DNA from: Amulumruptor sp947039275
GTDB lineage: Bacteria > Bacteroidota > Bacteroidia > Bacteroidales > Muribaculaceae
Assembly: GCA_947039275.1 (NCBI GenBank)
Contig: CAMQYL010000001.1
Span: 62,001-126,000, forward strand
Length of the DNA stretch: 64,000 nt
Direction of reading: 5' to 3'
Both the position numbers and the translations under genes were made by a program. The notes beneath the pieces are model-generated. The model saw only the letters and a program-made list of their open reading frames with translations. It was not told where the DNA came from and did not search any database. Shown here in pieces: positions 27,990 to 36,821 of this stretch. How positions within the stretch are numbered: position 1 is the stretch's first letter; each line of letters begins with the position of its first letter.

Positions 27990-30160
27990 TAAGATTTTTA
28001 ATGAATTGCATCATTATCGCCGCAGTGATAGCGGTGGCGAATCCCGCTTACGGTCAAGACGTGGAGACTGCCGAGATGGCTGACTCCACGCGGAGTGTCA
28101 CAAACGAGCCTGACACCCTGGCATCCAAGAGATTAGACGAAATAGTAGTGACCGCCGAGCTTTTGAAACGTCAGGGCAACGAGGACATCATCACAGTAAC
28201 CAAAGCCATGCGCGAGGGGACTCGTAATGCCGGGGAACTGCTGGGGAGAATAAACGGCATGTTCTACAACCCATTGAGTACCGACCTGCAATATATGGGG
28301 TCAAAGAATATCCTCATCTTAGTGGATGGAGTGGAGAAAGGGGCTGGCTACATCAAACGCCTACGTCCTGAGCGATTTGACAAAATCACCATCACAAATA
28401 TGCCTACAGGCATCTATGCGAGCTATGATGCCGTCATAGACCTGCACACACGTCCGCTCTACACTGGTTATGAGGGTGTCGTGCTGACAGAAGCGGTGAT
28501 AGTACCCGGAGACAGAAACGGCGATGGCGACAACTTAAGAAAATCACGCAACGAGGGGCAATTCACATATACGAGAGAAAAATTCAACATCGATGTCTCC
28601 GCCGGTTATACGTTTAACCAACAGGGACTGAGCGACTATTTCGATAAGGAATATCCTCTCAACGGACTCAAGGAGACAACATTGGAGACATCAGACAAAT
28701 CGCCTGACAAATATATACGCAGCAACCGTTATTCTGCCGAAGTGGCAGCCGACTACGACATCAACCGCCGCCACTCCATATCTGCAAAAATCTCGCTCGC
28801 ACCTTCCTCTGACCATGACAGATACGACTACAGGATAAAACGCGATTTCACCGACCTGAATATCACAGATATCGTGTCGGAGTCACAAAACAGCGACATC
28901 AGAGACCGACTGGATGTGCTTGCCGGGCTATGGTACAGAGGCAGAGTGTCGGGGTGGAGACTCAACTCCAACCTCACCTATACTAATATCGGATACAATC
29001 GCTGTAATGCGACAGGCAGGTCTTCAGGCTATCATAATACCGACAATCGCAAAGTATCATCACAGTATTTTACAGGAGGTCTGGAAGCCAAACGCCAGAG
29101 CAACAATCAGAAATGGATATTCACATTGTCAGATGATTTCATCCTTTCAAATTTCAAAGAGGACAGAGCGGAAACAGGCAACAGGCTCTCAGAAAGCAAC
29201 GATTTCCGCAACACATTCAACGCCAGTGCCGATTACCAGGTCAACAATAAATTATCACTCGGATTCAATGCTGGTTTCTCGGTGTTCAGAAATTCATATA
29301 ACACTGCCTCCGATACACATTTCACGCCCAAAGCCGGATTTCAGGCGATGTGGATACCCTCCGACAATGTATTTATGCGTCTCAACTACTCTGCATCCAC
29401 CCGATATCCGGCACTGTCGGGCCTGCAGGATTACGGACAGTTTACTGATTCGCTGATGTACTCGTCAGGCAATCCTGAACTGAAACCATCGCTTATACAC
29501 GACATATCCCTGACAGCGACGTTCCTCAAAAGCATATCCATAGAAGGACGGTACACCCATACATCCGACGGCGTGTTCAGCCACTTTTCACCAGCCTTCG
29601 GGATGATTCCGTCAGGTGCCACCACCTACTATACTATGAGCCTGCCGGTCAACGGCACCAAAGACCGATGGAGCGTCAATCTGACCTACTCCAAAGCGTT
29701 CGGACCACATTGGCAGCTTTCCCTCACAGGCACCCTGGTCGGCGAGAGAGCCAAGTATGGCGATGATGTCACTTCCAAAGTTCTCCCCCAATACGACTGG
29801 TATGTGCTGTATCAGACCATGAAAGGCAGCCTACAGTTCTATCTGAGCGGAGCCATGATTCAGACAACTTACATCACACCTCAATCCGACATACGGGACT
29901 GTGTGGATGTATACGCATTGTCCGTCTCCAAATTCTTGTTCAATAACCGGCTACAGATTCTCGGCATGTGGTATATCCCCATACATCTCACTGAAGGTGG
30001 AGCACATGGTGGCATCACATCCCCATCCTACAGCACCCGATATTGGGCTGACAACAATTTCCGTTTCAACAACATGTTTCAGATCTCGATACAATACCGC
30101 TTCAACGGCGGCAAATCAGTCAAAAAATACAACCGTAACAGCGAAACGGTAGATATCTAA
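27986..30160 (+). CDS. Outer-membrane beta-barrel protein 3 (TonB-receptor-like)
   Basis: 724 aa from the ATG that overlaps the maturase stop. A signal peptide ends near AYGQ (residue 23). LDEIVVTAELL begins a short plug-like domain (about 50-155, with NILILVDGVEK and FDKITITNMPTG), followed by a barrel and a basic tail. Like barrels 1 and 2 it lacks the carboxypeptidase-regulatory-like N-domain. Translational coupling to the maturase links it to peptide 2. Barrels 1-3 are thus the simple forms tied to the peptide genes, while barrels 4-7 have the extra N-domain. Confidence 0.85.
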   Translation: MIRFLMNCIIIAAVIAVANPAYGQDVETAEMADSTRSVTNEPDTLASKRLDEIVVTAELLKRQGNEDIITVTKAMREGTRNAGELLGRINGMFYNPLSTDLQYMGSKNILILVDGVEKGAGYIKRLRPERFDKITITNMPTGIYASYDAVIDLHTRPLYTGYEGVVLTEAVIVPGDRNGDGDNLRKSRNEGQFTYTREKFNIDVSAGYTFNQQGLSDYFDKEYPLNGLKETTLETSDKSPDKYIRSNRYSAEVAADYDINRRHSISAKISLAPSSDHDRYDYRIKRDFTDLNITDIVSESQNSDIRDRLDVLAGLWYRGRVSGWRLNSNLTYTNIGYNRCNATGRSSGYHNTDNRKVSSQYFTGGLEAKRQSNNQKWIFTLSDDFILSNFKEDRAETGNRLSESNDFRNTFNASADYQVNNKLSLGFNAGFSVFRNSYNTASDTHFTPKAGFQAMWIPSDNVFMRLNYSASTRYPALSGLQDYGQFTDSLMYSSGNPELKPSLIHDISLTATFLKSISIEGRYTHTSDGVFSHFSPAFGMIPSGATTYYTMSLPVNGTKDRWSVNLTYSKAFGPHWQLSLTGTLVGERAKYGDDVTSKVLPQYDWYVLYQTMKGSLQFYLSGAMIQTTYITPQSDIRDCVDVYALSVSKFLFNNRLQILGMWYIPIHLTEGGAHGGITSPSYSTRYWADNNFRFNNMFQISIQYRFNGGKSVKKYNRNSETVDI

Positions 30161-30181
30161 CACCTCTAAAACCTTTAATTT

Positions 30182-30376
30182 ATGGAACACTCTATCATCA
30201 AAAAAATCGTCGCGACCCCAGAACTACTCAGCGAGATGGAAGCCCTCGAAATCCGCGGAGGCATCCGTAATAACGGAGATGATATCTATGCTTTAGGCAG
30301 ATGTCAGGTTTATTCTGGCAATTGTGTCCCCGGATGCGCCTGCAAAATTGAACCAGACAGACCTGGCTTAAAATGA
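30182..30376 (+). CDS. GG-leader Cys-rich RiPP precursor peptide 2
   Basis: 64 aa, 21 bp after the barrel stop. The 27-residue leader ends ALEIRGG, a double-glycine site suited to a C39 peptidase. The core of 37 residues begins IRNNGDD and carries four Cys close together (RCQVYSGNCVPGCAC; spacings 6, 3 and 1). There is no clear similarity to core 1, but leader length and the acidic SEMEALE run before GG fit the same precursor class. It is the last gene of module 2, followed by a strong hairpin at 30387. Product and activity are unknown. Confidence 0.82.
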   Translation: MEHSIIKKIVATPELLSEMEALEIRGGIRNNGDDIYALGRCQVYSGNCVPGCACKIEPDRPGLK

Positions 30377-30386
30377 GCCCCTTGAC

Positions 30387-30432
30387 ATTCCTCGTAATGC
30401 AAGACATCCAATGTCTAAGCATTACGAGGAAT
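30387..30432 (+). terminator. Hairpin terminator after precursor 2
   Basis: Arms ATTCCTCGTAATGC (30387-30400) and GCATTACGAGGAAT (30419-30432) with an inner AGACAT/ATGTCT stem, then GATTTTCTT. The outer arms recur at 34061-34104. The rest of the 240-bp gap to the next gene has a -7 element at 30551 and nothing else I can name. Confidence 0.75.
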
Positions 30433-30550
30433 GATTTTCTTATCCACTACAATTATATTCCACAATCTCTGTTATATTTCGCCCCATGAGGTATTCGTCC
30501 TCTCTACGAAAAAGCATATGACCCATGCCCTATAAACGAAAAAGAGTTTT

Positions 30551-30558
30551 TATCTTTG
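30551..30558 (+). promoter_or_regulatory. Probable -7 element for barrel 4
   Basis: TATCTTTG fits TAnnTTTG, 58 bp before the ATG at 30617. No good -33 element and no island box. Confidence 0.45.
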
Positions 30559-30616
30559 CTTGAATTAAAATATATGAAATTGGCACGAAAATCCAATCAG
30601 GCAATATAACGCAATA

Positions 30617-32962
30617 ATGTCAGCTGTCTTTGGAAATCTCAAACGTATTCTTTCCCTTTTAATTTCTCTCATCTGGTGTGTCATTACAACCCTTGCAGAT
30701 GTCACGGGGACAGTGATTGATGATAATCAGACTCCGGTTGAATTCGTCAATGTGATATTGATGGATTCACGTGACTCTTTGTATATCAATGGCACCACAA
30801 CGGACTCGGCAGGACGTTTCTCTATCATCAATCCTGACGGACGTGGAGATATGCTCAGATTGTCGTGCATCGGTTATCAGGAAATATACCGCAAGTTGAA
30901 TAATCATGATGAAAATGCTGGAGTTATCACAATGACACCCAAGGGCCATCAGCTCGGCAGCGTGACTGTCACAGCTGACAGACCTATGTTTTACCAGGAC
31001 AAAGGTTCTCTTGTCACCAATGTGCAGGGGACTGTACTGGGTGATTTATATTCGACAGATGATGTGTTGGCGCAGATACCAGGGATGGTACTAACCCCGA
31101 CAGGAGCATTGGAGGTGTTCGGTCTCGGCAATCCGATAATCTACATCAACAACCGGCGCATAAGCAGCAATGCTGAATTACAGCAACTGACACCCAAGGA
31201 CATCAAAAGCATACAGCTCATCACCAACCCTGGCGCGAGTTACGATGCCAGCGGACGTGCCGTGCTTAAAATAACGACTATACGCAGAGGCGATGGATTA
31301 TTAATGGAAATCGGGGGAGATTTCCGCCAAAATGAGCGATCGAGTTTCGGCGGAAACGTCAATATCGGTTACAGACATAACGGCGTGAACTTTTCAGCAA
31401 ATTACGGCTACGACAGTTATGCGATGCAGGCTCGGCAGCCTTCCGGCAAGGAGTTGCATCTTGACAGCCACACGTACACATTTATACAAGATACTGACGG
31501 TGACGGCAGAGAAAAAGAACATACATGGGCGTTAAAAACCGACTATGAAATCAATGACCGACATGTAATAGGCATATCGTGGGATGCCTCCGCGTCAAAA
31601 AGAGATGATCACAGACTCTCTGAAATGGATTATCAGCTTGACAGCGAAGCTGCGCAACAGAGTCATGTAATCAACGATGACTCTAACAAAACCCATTACA
31701 ATCATGTCAACGTATTCCACAATGCCCAGTGGCACAAACAATTGACATCGCGTCTCAATCTGGATTACGTATCCAATACAAACCGATACAATCAAATCTC
31801 TGACGAGACCAATGAGGGAGTCCACCGACTCTCGCCTTTCTCAGGGAAAAGCTCACTGGATATCTACGGCGCAAAATTTGCCATGGACTACCAGATCAGT
31901 GATGCCCTGAGCATGTCGGCTGGTGCCGACTACAGCCATGTCGGCAATGATGGAAACATGTTCAGCGATACCGCAGTCATCCCATCGTCAGATTACACAA
32001 ATTCCGAAGATAGGTATGCGGCATATGCCGAACTTAATAGCACCTTAAATCAAATATCTATAGGAGCTGGCATCCGCTACGAGTATATGAAAATGGATTA
32101 CAACGACCATCTTGACAGCGAAGCCAATGTCAGACGGCGTTTCAGCAACGTCTATCCATCCCTATCACTTTCGCATAACTGTAAAGGCTGGGGCAATACC
32201 CTCTCGTTTTCGTCACGCACTCGGCGTCCGTCATTCAGTCAGCTAAGCGCCATGAGCTATTACCAGAACCGCTACATGTATCAGCACGGCAATCCGCTTC
32301 TTGTACCATCCACATCCTATATCCTCCAATGGGACTCTGGTTACAAATTTGTCAATTTCTCGCTTGGATATACATATACCAAAGATTTCATCACCAACGA
32401 TATGTACACGATTGATTATGACGGTACCACACAAATCATAAGTTCATATGCCAACCGAGATAAGGTACAGTATATCAAAGCAAACGTGACTATTCAAAAA
32501 AACATTGCATGGTGGAGACCGACCCTCTCTGCCGGAGTCAACAAACAGTTTTTCCAGACCGACTATCTTGGTGAAACAATCAACTGCAACCGTCCCCAAT
32601 ACTATCTGACTTTCAACCAGTACTTCACCCTGCCTAAGTCAACGACGATTTCCGCTTACTATTACTTCAACAGCGGAGGCGATCAAGGCAGCCTCCGCTT
32701 CAAGCCGTACCAGATGCTTAACATAGGCATACAAAAATCCTTCCTCAACAAACGTCTGACCGTACGTCTGAAAGCAAACGATATTTTCCACACCATGAAA
32801 TTCAAGGTCTCCGAATATCGAGGAAATATACACTTCTGGCAGACGGAAGACTATCGTATGTGGAACTATTCCGTAAGCATCACCTATCGTCTCAACAAGA
32901 AAAAGAAAATCAAATATCGAGGTGACGAATCAATCTCAGATGAAATCGAACGCATAGATTGA
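30617..32962 (+). CDS. Outer-membrane beta-barrel protein 4 with regulatory-like N-domain
   Basis: 781 aa. Hydrophobic signal (residues 8-27), then a carboxypeptidase-regulatory-like beta domain (about 28-110: VTGTVIDD, EFVNVIL, TTDSAGRFSI, CIGYQEI), a plug-like region (about 118-220: LGSVTVTADRP, DDVLAQIPGM, NPIIYINNRRI, IKSIQLITNPGASYDASG) and a barrel with a KKKKIKYRG tail. This is the standard Bacteroidetes SusC-like OMP architecture, but there is no SusD partner next to it. It follows module 2 after a terminator. Its substrate is not readable from the sequence. Confidence 0.87.
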   Translation: MSAVFGNLKRILSLLISLIWCVITTLADVTGTVIDDNQTPVEFVNVILMDSRDSLYINGTTTDSAGRFSIINPDGRGDMLRLSCIGYQEIYRKLNNHDENAGVITMTPKGHQLGSVTVTADRPMFYQDKGSLVTNVQGTVLGDLYSTDDVLAQIPGMVLTPTGALEVFGLGNPIIYINNRRISSNAELQQLTPKDIKSIQLITNPGASYDASGRAVLKITTIRRGDGLLMEIGGDFRQNERSSFGGNVNIGYRHNGVNFSANYGYDSYAMQARQPSGKELHLDSHTYTFIQDTDGDGREKEHTWALKTDYEINDRHVIGISWDASASKRDDHRLSEMDYQLDSEAAQQSHVINDDSNKTHYNHVNVFHNAQWHKQLTSRLNLDYVSNTNRYNQISDETNEGVHRLSPFSGKSSLDIYGAKFAMDYQISDALSMSAGADYSHVGNDGNMFSDTAVIPSSDYTNSEDRYAAYAELNSTLNQISIGAGIRYEYMKMDYNDHLDSEANVRRRFSNVYPSLSLSHNCKGWGNTLSFSSRTRRPSFSQLSAMSYYQNRYMYQHGNPLLVPSTSYILQWDSGYKFVNFSLGYTYTKDFITNDMYTIDYDGTTQIISSYANRDKVQYIKANVTIQKNIAWWRPTLSAGVNKQFFQTDYLGETINCNRPQYYLTFNQYFTLPKSTTISAYYYFNSGGDQGSLRFKPYQMLNIGIQKSFLNKRLTVRLKANDIFHTMKFKVSEYRGNIHFWQTEDYRMWNYSVSITYRLNKKKKIKYRGDESISDEIERID

Positions 32963-32977
32963 CATATCACAATGTGC

Positions 32978-33203
32978 AATATAGGTGTTAAATCATTAAA
33001 AATCAGAGTTTTACCTTTAATTATTCGTTATTATAGATATAACGTCCTAATTTGCAGCCGATTACAATCTATATTTCAAAAAAGCCTAAAAATTAAAAAC
33101 CAACTATCTGTAACACATTGATTATATGAATGTTACATAACGTCAAAGCCAAATGATTTTTTCACCCAAACATGGCTCCAAGAATCAAAATTCAGTATCT
33201 TTG
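32978..33203 (+). promoter_or_regulatory. Class A leader of the interrupted lipoprotein gene
   Basis: Distal arm AATATAGGTGTTA (32978-32990), mate TACAATCTATATT (33063-33075), TTACATA at 33133, GCCAAAT at 33148, -7 TATCTTTG (33196-33203). It spans 226 bp, as in the leaders at 18718 and 36530. Confidence 0.62.
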
Positions 33204-33243
33204 CGAATTAACTACCTGTTTTTATCAATCAACACAATCTATC

Positions 33244-34041
33244 ATGAGTGTATTTTTTAAGAGTATTGCTGCTATAACGTTAGGCTTGTTGGCAGTATCG
33301 TGTGGCAGCGACAATGACGAGGATGTGATGCAGCCTATGAGCCTGTCGGATGGTTCTGTCAAAATGTGCCTTCGAGGAGATACACAATCCATCAGCATCA
33401 GTGGCGGCAGCGGCAACTTCACTGTTGCGGTCAATGGTAATTCCGTCACTGCTGCCTGTGACGGACGCATCATCAGACTCACGCCCGAAGCATTTGGCGA
33501 TGCCACGCTTACGGTAACTGACGCTTCAACTGGAGCAACGGCACAGTGCACCGTCAACGTCGGTAAATCGTTTGCCGAATTCCGTCCTTCATACACCATC
33601 GACCCGTTTTTCGGCGAGTAAAGCATCCTCTACATGGACTGCGACTTGCAGTCATCTCCGCGCCAGTGGGTAATTACCACCCTGAACGGGCATAAACTCC
33701 ACGAAGGGACTTTCACCACGACATATATGCGAGACGAGACCGTGACCAACCAAGGCGAGGATTACAACTTCGCCCTTTTTACCCTTGAAATGAACGAGGG
33801 CAGCACTACACACCATTACATAGCAGGCGACATGATGACCATCGCAGACGGCACTCCCTGGTGGGCAATCCTATTCCCCGGCACAGGCTGGCACGCTCTG
33901 AACCAGACTGCACTTGATAAAGCCCTGACACGCTCAACAATGCCCACGACCATCATCGGCATCTCATTCTTCGGCACCGATGCTGACCTGCTCAACCCCT
34001 TGGTGTCATGGCGAGCCACAGATCCAGTTCCCCTCCCATAA
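33244..34041 (+). pseudogene. Secreted lipoprotein gene interrupted by in-frame TAA
   Basis: One continuous frame of 265 codons is broken only by TAA at 33619-33621. The first part (125 aa) has a lipoprotein signal with LAVSC (Cys at 20), an acidic SDNDEDV linker and an Ig-like repeat (ISISGGSGNFTVAV, then LTVTDASTGATA). The second part (about 139 codons) keeps a good protein-like composition (RQWVITTLNGHKL, then PWWAILFPGTGWHAL). A single base change from CAA, GAA or AAA would explain the stop. Other genes here end normally in TAA, so recoding is unlikely. The promoter carries the island box, so the intact ancestor was part of the regulon. It may be a recent loss, a phase-off allele or a sequence error. 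No function is recognised. Confidence 0.75.
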
Positions 34042-34060
34042 TCCCCATACACCCATCCCC

Positions 34061-34104
34061 ATCCTCGTAATGCAAGCAATCCAATGTCTCAGCATTACGA
34101 GGAT
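34061..34104 (+). terminator. Hairpin terminator before barrel 5
   Basis: Arms ATCCTCGTAATGC (34061-34073) and GCATTACGAGGAT (34092-34104), then TTTCCTTTCCC. The outer arms match the hairpin at 30387, although the inner stem has decayed. It ends 110 bp before the next ATG. Confidence 0.7.
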
Positions 34105-34213
34105 TTTCCTTTCCCATTGTAATTTTATTCACAACCCTTGTTATGTTTTGACTTCCTGTAACGTATATATTTTGGAGTTTTACACGAGATTTCATATCAC
34201 CAACAAACAAATC

Positions 34214-36508
34214 ATGAATCGGACAATACTTGCAGCAGCATTTTGCCTAATAATGCTTACGGCTTTCGGGCGTGAGATTACAGGGAGTGTCGTATCACGG
34301 ACTGACGGTGAGGGAGTCATCGGGGCGTATGTGTCAATGTTTGAGAGGGATTCGTTGTTACAGGTATTGCAATCAGATGCGGAGGGGTTGTTTTCATTAG
34401 ATGTTACTGATTCGGCGAAGTGTTCGCTGACCGTTACAGCATTGGGATACAGGGATGTGGAGATTGATTTGCTGACGGATACAATCAGCAGCCCCCTGAA
34501 AGTCTACATGGATGAAAATGACGGCATCGCATTGGGCGAGGTGGTTGTGTCGGCTGACAAGAGCCAGATGGTCAGGCGTACTGCCAACGGGCAGATATTC
34601 TATCTATCCAAAGATGCCAAGGAGCTTAAAAATCCGTTTCAGGCGTTACAGGAAGTGCCGCTGCTGATTGCCGACGAAGCTAATTCCACAATCAGGATGC
34701 TTGACGGCAAAACACCCCTCATACTGATAGACGGCAACAGGGTCAACTCCGGCATAGCACCGCTAAACCCTTCGGAAATCGAATCGGTGGAGGTTGTCAA
34801 TGTCGTCCCGGCACGCTACCTGCAAGAAGGCTATGACGGCATCATAAACATCAAACTGAAAAAGCATGCCGGACCCTACTTGTGGGCAGAAGCAGCGACA
34901 CGTCACGAGCTACCTCTACACAACGGTTTCGGAGTAGGCTACTTCGAAGTGGGGAATCAGAAGTACAGTCTCTACGGTCGTGGAGTCTACAATTATACCC
35001 ATAACGATGACACCGACCGCGACACATGGCGCGAAGCTCCCACATACTCCCAGCAGTTCACATCGGCAGAACGCAATAACGGACACTCATGGATCGGCGA
35101 ACTGCTGTTTAAGTGGAACGTTGCCCCCAAAGACTATATCGCCATCCATGGATATATCAACCGTGACCACACTTCATCTCACACCACTGGCGCAGGAGAA
35201 TATACAGCAGATGACTGTCAGCCTTACAGCTTCACTGCCGACGATCGAAACGACTGCACTGTAGTGACCTCAAGCCTCTATTACAAGCACACCTTTGAGC
35301 CATCGTCAGACAACATCCTGGAAGTCAGAGCCGCATATAACCATAACAGCAACATCCTTGACTCGTGGCGCTCGGAACAGTATGGATCGACTGTCTCTCC
35401 TCTCGCATCATCGTTTGACAATCTGCGCAACTCAGGCAATGTGGACGTGGACTATTCAAAATCCTACGCATCGGGCATCTCCATATCGTTTGGCAACCAC
35501 CTATCCCTACAGTCCGATAGGATACATCAGATAAGCTCTCCCTACCCCATCTTCCATCATCGGAAACTCAACGAGTACCTGTTTGGCTCAGTCAGTGGAA
35601 AGATTCATAACATCTATTATCTTGCCTCGCTCGGATTGGAGATGATATGGCTCAAAGCCGGAGAAACCGACAACGACTATATGCGTCCACGCGCATCCCT
35701 TAGCGGCACATGGGCTATCACCAGCAACAATTCGCTCCAACTGGGCTATACCCTCTCTAACGAAACGCCTCAGATATCCGAACTCAATCCATACGACACC
35801 TCCACAGATCCGTTGCTCGTAGTCAGTGGCAACCCCTATCTCAAGCCGCAGACCACTCATCGCGTGAACCTCAACTATACCTTCAATCGTGGCAATCTTT
35901 ACCTGCAGCCATCGCTGTCATATCGCGTAATGTCTGACATGATAGAGCCTGGAGGATATATGGTCGGCGATGTCTACCATAGCACATACCTCAACACCGG
36001 ACATTTCTCCCAGCTGACAGCTTCAATCTATGCAAGCTACCGCTTCCGATGGGGACGCATAGGCATCGGAGGTGGATGGAGCGAGAGCTATTACACGGAT
36101 GCCCCGGCTCGGGGAGCATTTCTGTCAATGATGGATTTCAATGCCCGCGCAGGCAGATTTTCATTCTACGCCAATGTCGACTACACCAACCGTGAAATCG
36201 GCAAGACCTCTGTGGTGCGCAATCTCCGTCCCACCATGGCACAGGTGCAGGTAAACTACAACATAACCCCCGATTTCTACATAGCCCTCTGCCTACAGAA
36301 CATCACAGGCGAAGTCCGCACCCGCACCGTCTTAGATGACGGAGCCTACCACAGCATCACCCGTACAAACTACCGTGACCGCAACCTGCGCCCGTGGATT
36401 CTCCTCCGCTACACCTTCCGCAAAAACGCCCACCGAAAAATCGACCTCGGCAACAACATCCTCCGCGCCGAGGAAGAAGGCATCCGCCTGACCCCCTCCC
36501 CCAAGTAA
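34214..36508 (+). CDS. Outer-membrane beta-barrel protein 5 with regulatory-like N-domain
   Basis: 764 aa from the ATG at 34214, which begins a clear signal peptide (ends near AFGR, residue 20). Regulatory-like beta domain at about 20-100 (ITGSVVSRTDG, VIGAYVSMF, SDAEGLFSLDV, ALGYRDVEI), plug-like region at 110-220 (LGEVVVSADKS, NPFQALQEVP, TPLILIDGNRV, IESVEVVNVVPARY), then a barrel with a long basic tail. A longer in-frame start upstream would run through the terminator hairpin and is rejected. It has no SusD neighbour. Its leader is of the second type, shared in part with barrels 4 and 7. Confidence 0.87.
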   Translation: MNRTILAAAFCLIMLTAFGREITGSVVSRTDGEGVIGAYVSMFERDSLLQVLQSDAEGLFSLDVTDSAKCSLTVTALGYRDVEIDLLTDTISSPLKVYMDENDGIALGEVVVSADKSQMVRRTANGQIFYLSKDAKELKNPFQALQEVPLLIADEANSTIRMLDGKTPLILIDGNRVNSGIAPLNPSEIESVEVVNVVPARYLQEGYDGIINIKLKKHAGPYLWAEAATRHELPLHNGFGVGYFEVGNQKYSLYGRGVYNYTHNDDTDRDTWREAPTYSQQFTSAERNNGHSWIGELLFKWNVAPKDYIAIHGYINRDHTSSHTTGAGEYTADDCQPYSFTADDRNDCTVVTSSLYYKHTFEPSSDNILEVRAAYNHNSNILDSWRSEQYGSTVSPLASSFDNLRNSGNVDVDYSKSYASGISISFGNHLSLQSDRIHQISSPYPIFHHRKLNEYLFGSVSGKIHNIYYLASLGLEMIWLKAGETDNDYMRPRASLSGTWAITSNNSLQLGYTLSNETPQISELNPYDTSTDPLLVVSGNPYLKPQTTHRVNLNYTFNRGNLYLQPSLSYRVMSDMIEPGGYMVGDVYHSTYLNTGHFSQLTASIYASYRFRWGRIGIGGGWSESYYTDAPARGAFLSMMDFNARAGRFSFYANVDYTNREIGKTSVVRNLRPTMAQVQVNYNITPDFYIALCLQNITGEVRTRTVLDDGAYHSITRTNYRDRNLRPWILLRYTFRKNAHRKIDLGNNILRAEEEGIRLTPSPK

Positions 36509-36529
36509 AAATATATCCCTCTCACATTA

Positions 36530-36755
36530 AATATAGACCATATATATCTGAATGTCAGTGTATTATGTGCCATACCCCATGTATATTACTCTTAACACAT
36601 TGATTAATAGAAGATTACAATCTATATTTTGAAAAAGACAAAAATTAATTTCTCAGCAGTCTATAACCATCTGATTATTACATCATTACAAACCAGTGAT
36701 GCCAAATCATTTTTTGCCATATTTTCGTTAAACGCTTAATATAACCGTAAATTTG
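36530..36755 (+). promoter_or_regulatory. Class A leader of barrel 6
   Basis: This is most of the 313-bp gap after barrel 5. Distal arm AATATAGACCATA (36530-36542), mate TACAATCTATATT (36616-36628), TTACAAA at 36686, GCCAAAT at 36701, -7 TAAATTTG (36748-36755). It spans 226 bp. The gap to the ATG is longer here (66 bp). Confidence 0.65.
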
Positions 36756-36821
36756 TGCTCAAATAATCTTCCATTAAAGACCAGAAACCACCTTCAAATT
36801 CAGGTCTGATATATCGCATAA

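Noticed and set aside
33619..33621. TAA read as an amino acid (alternative code)
   Set aside because: Many clear genes in the window end in TAA at the expected length, for example at 16599 and 18698, so TAA is a normal stop here.
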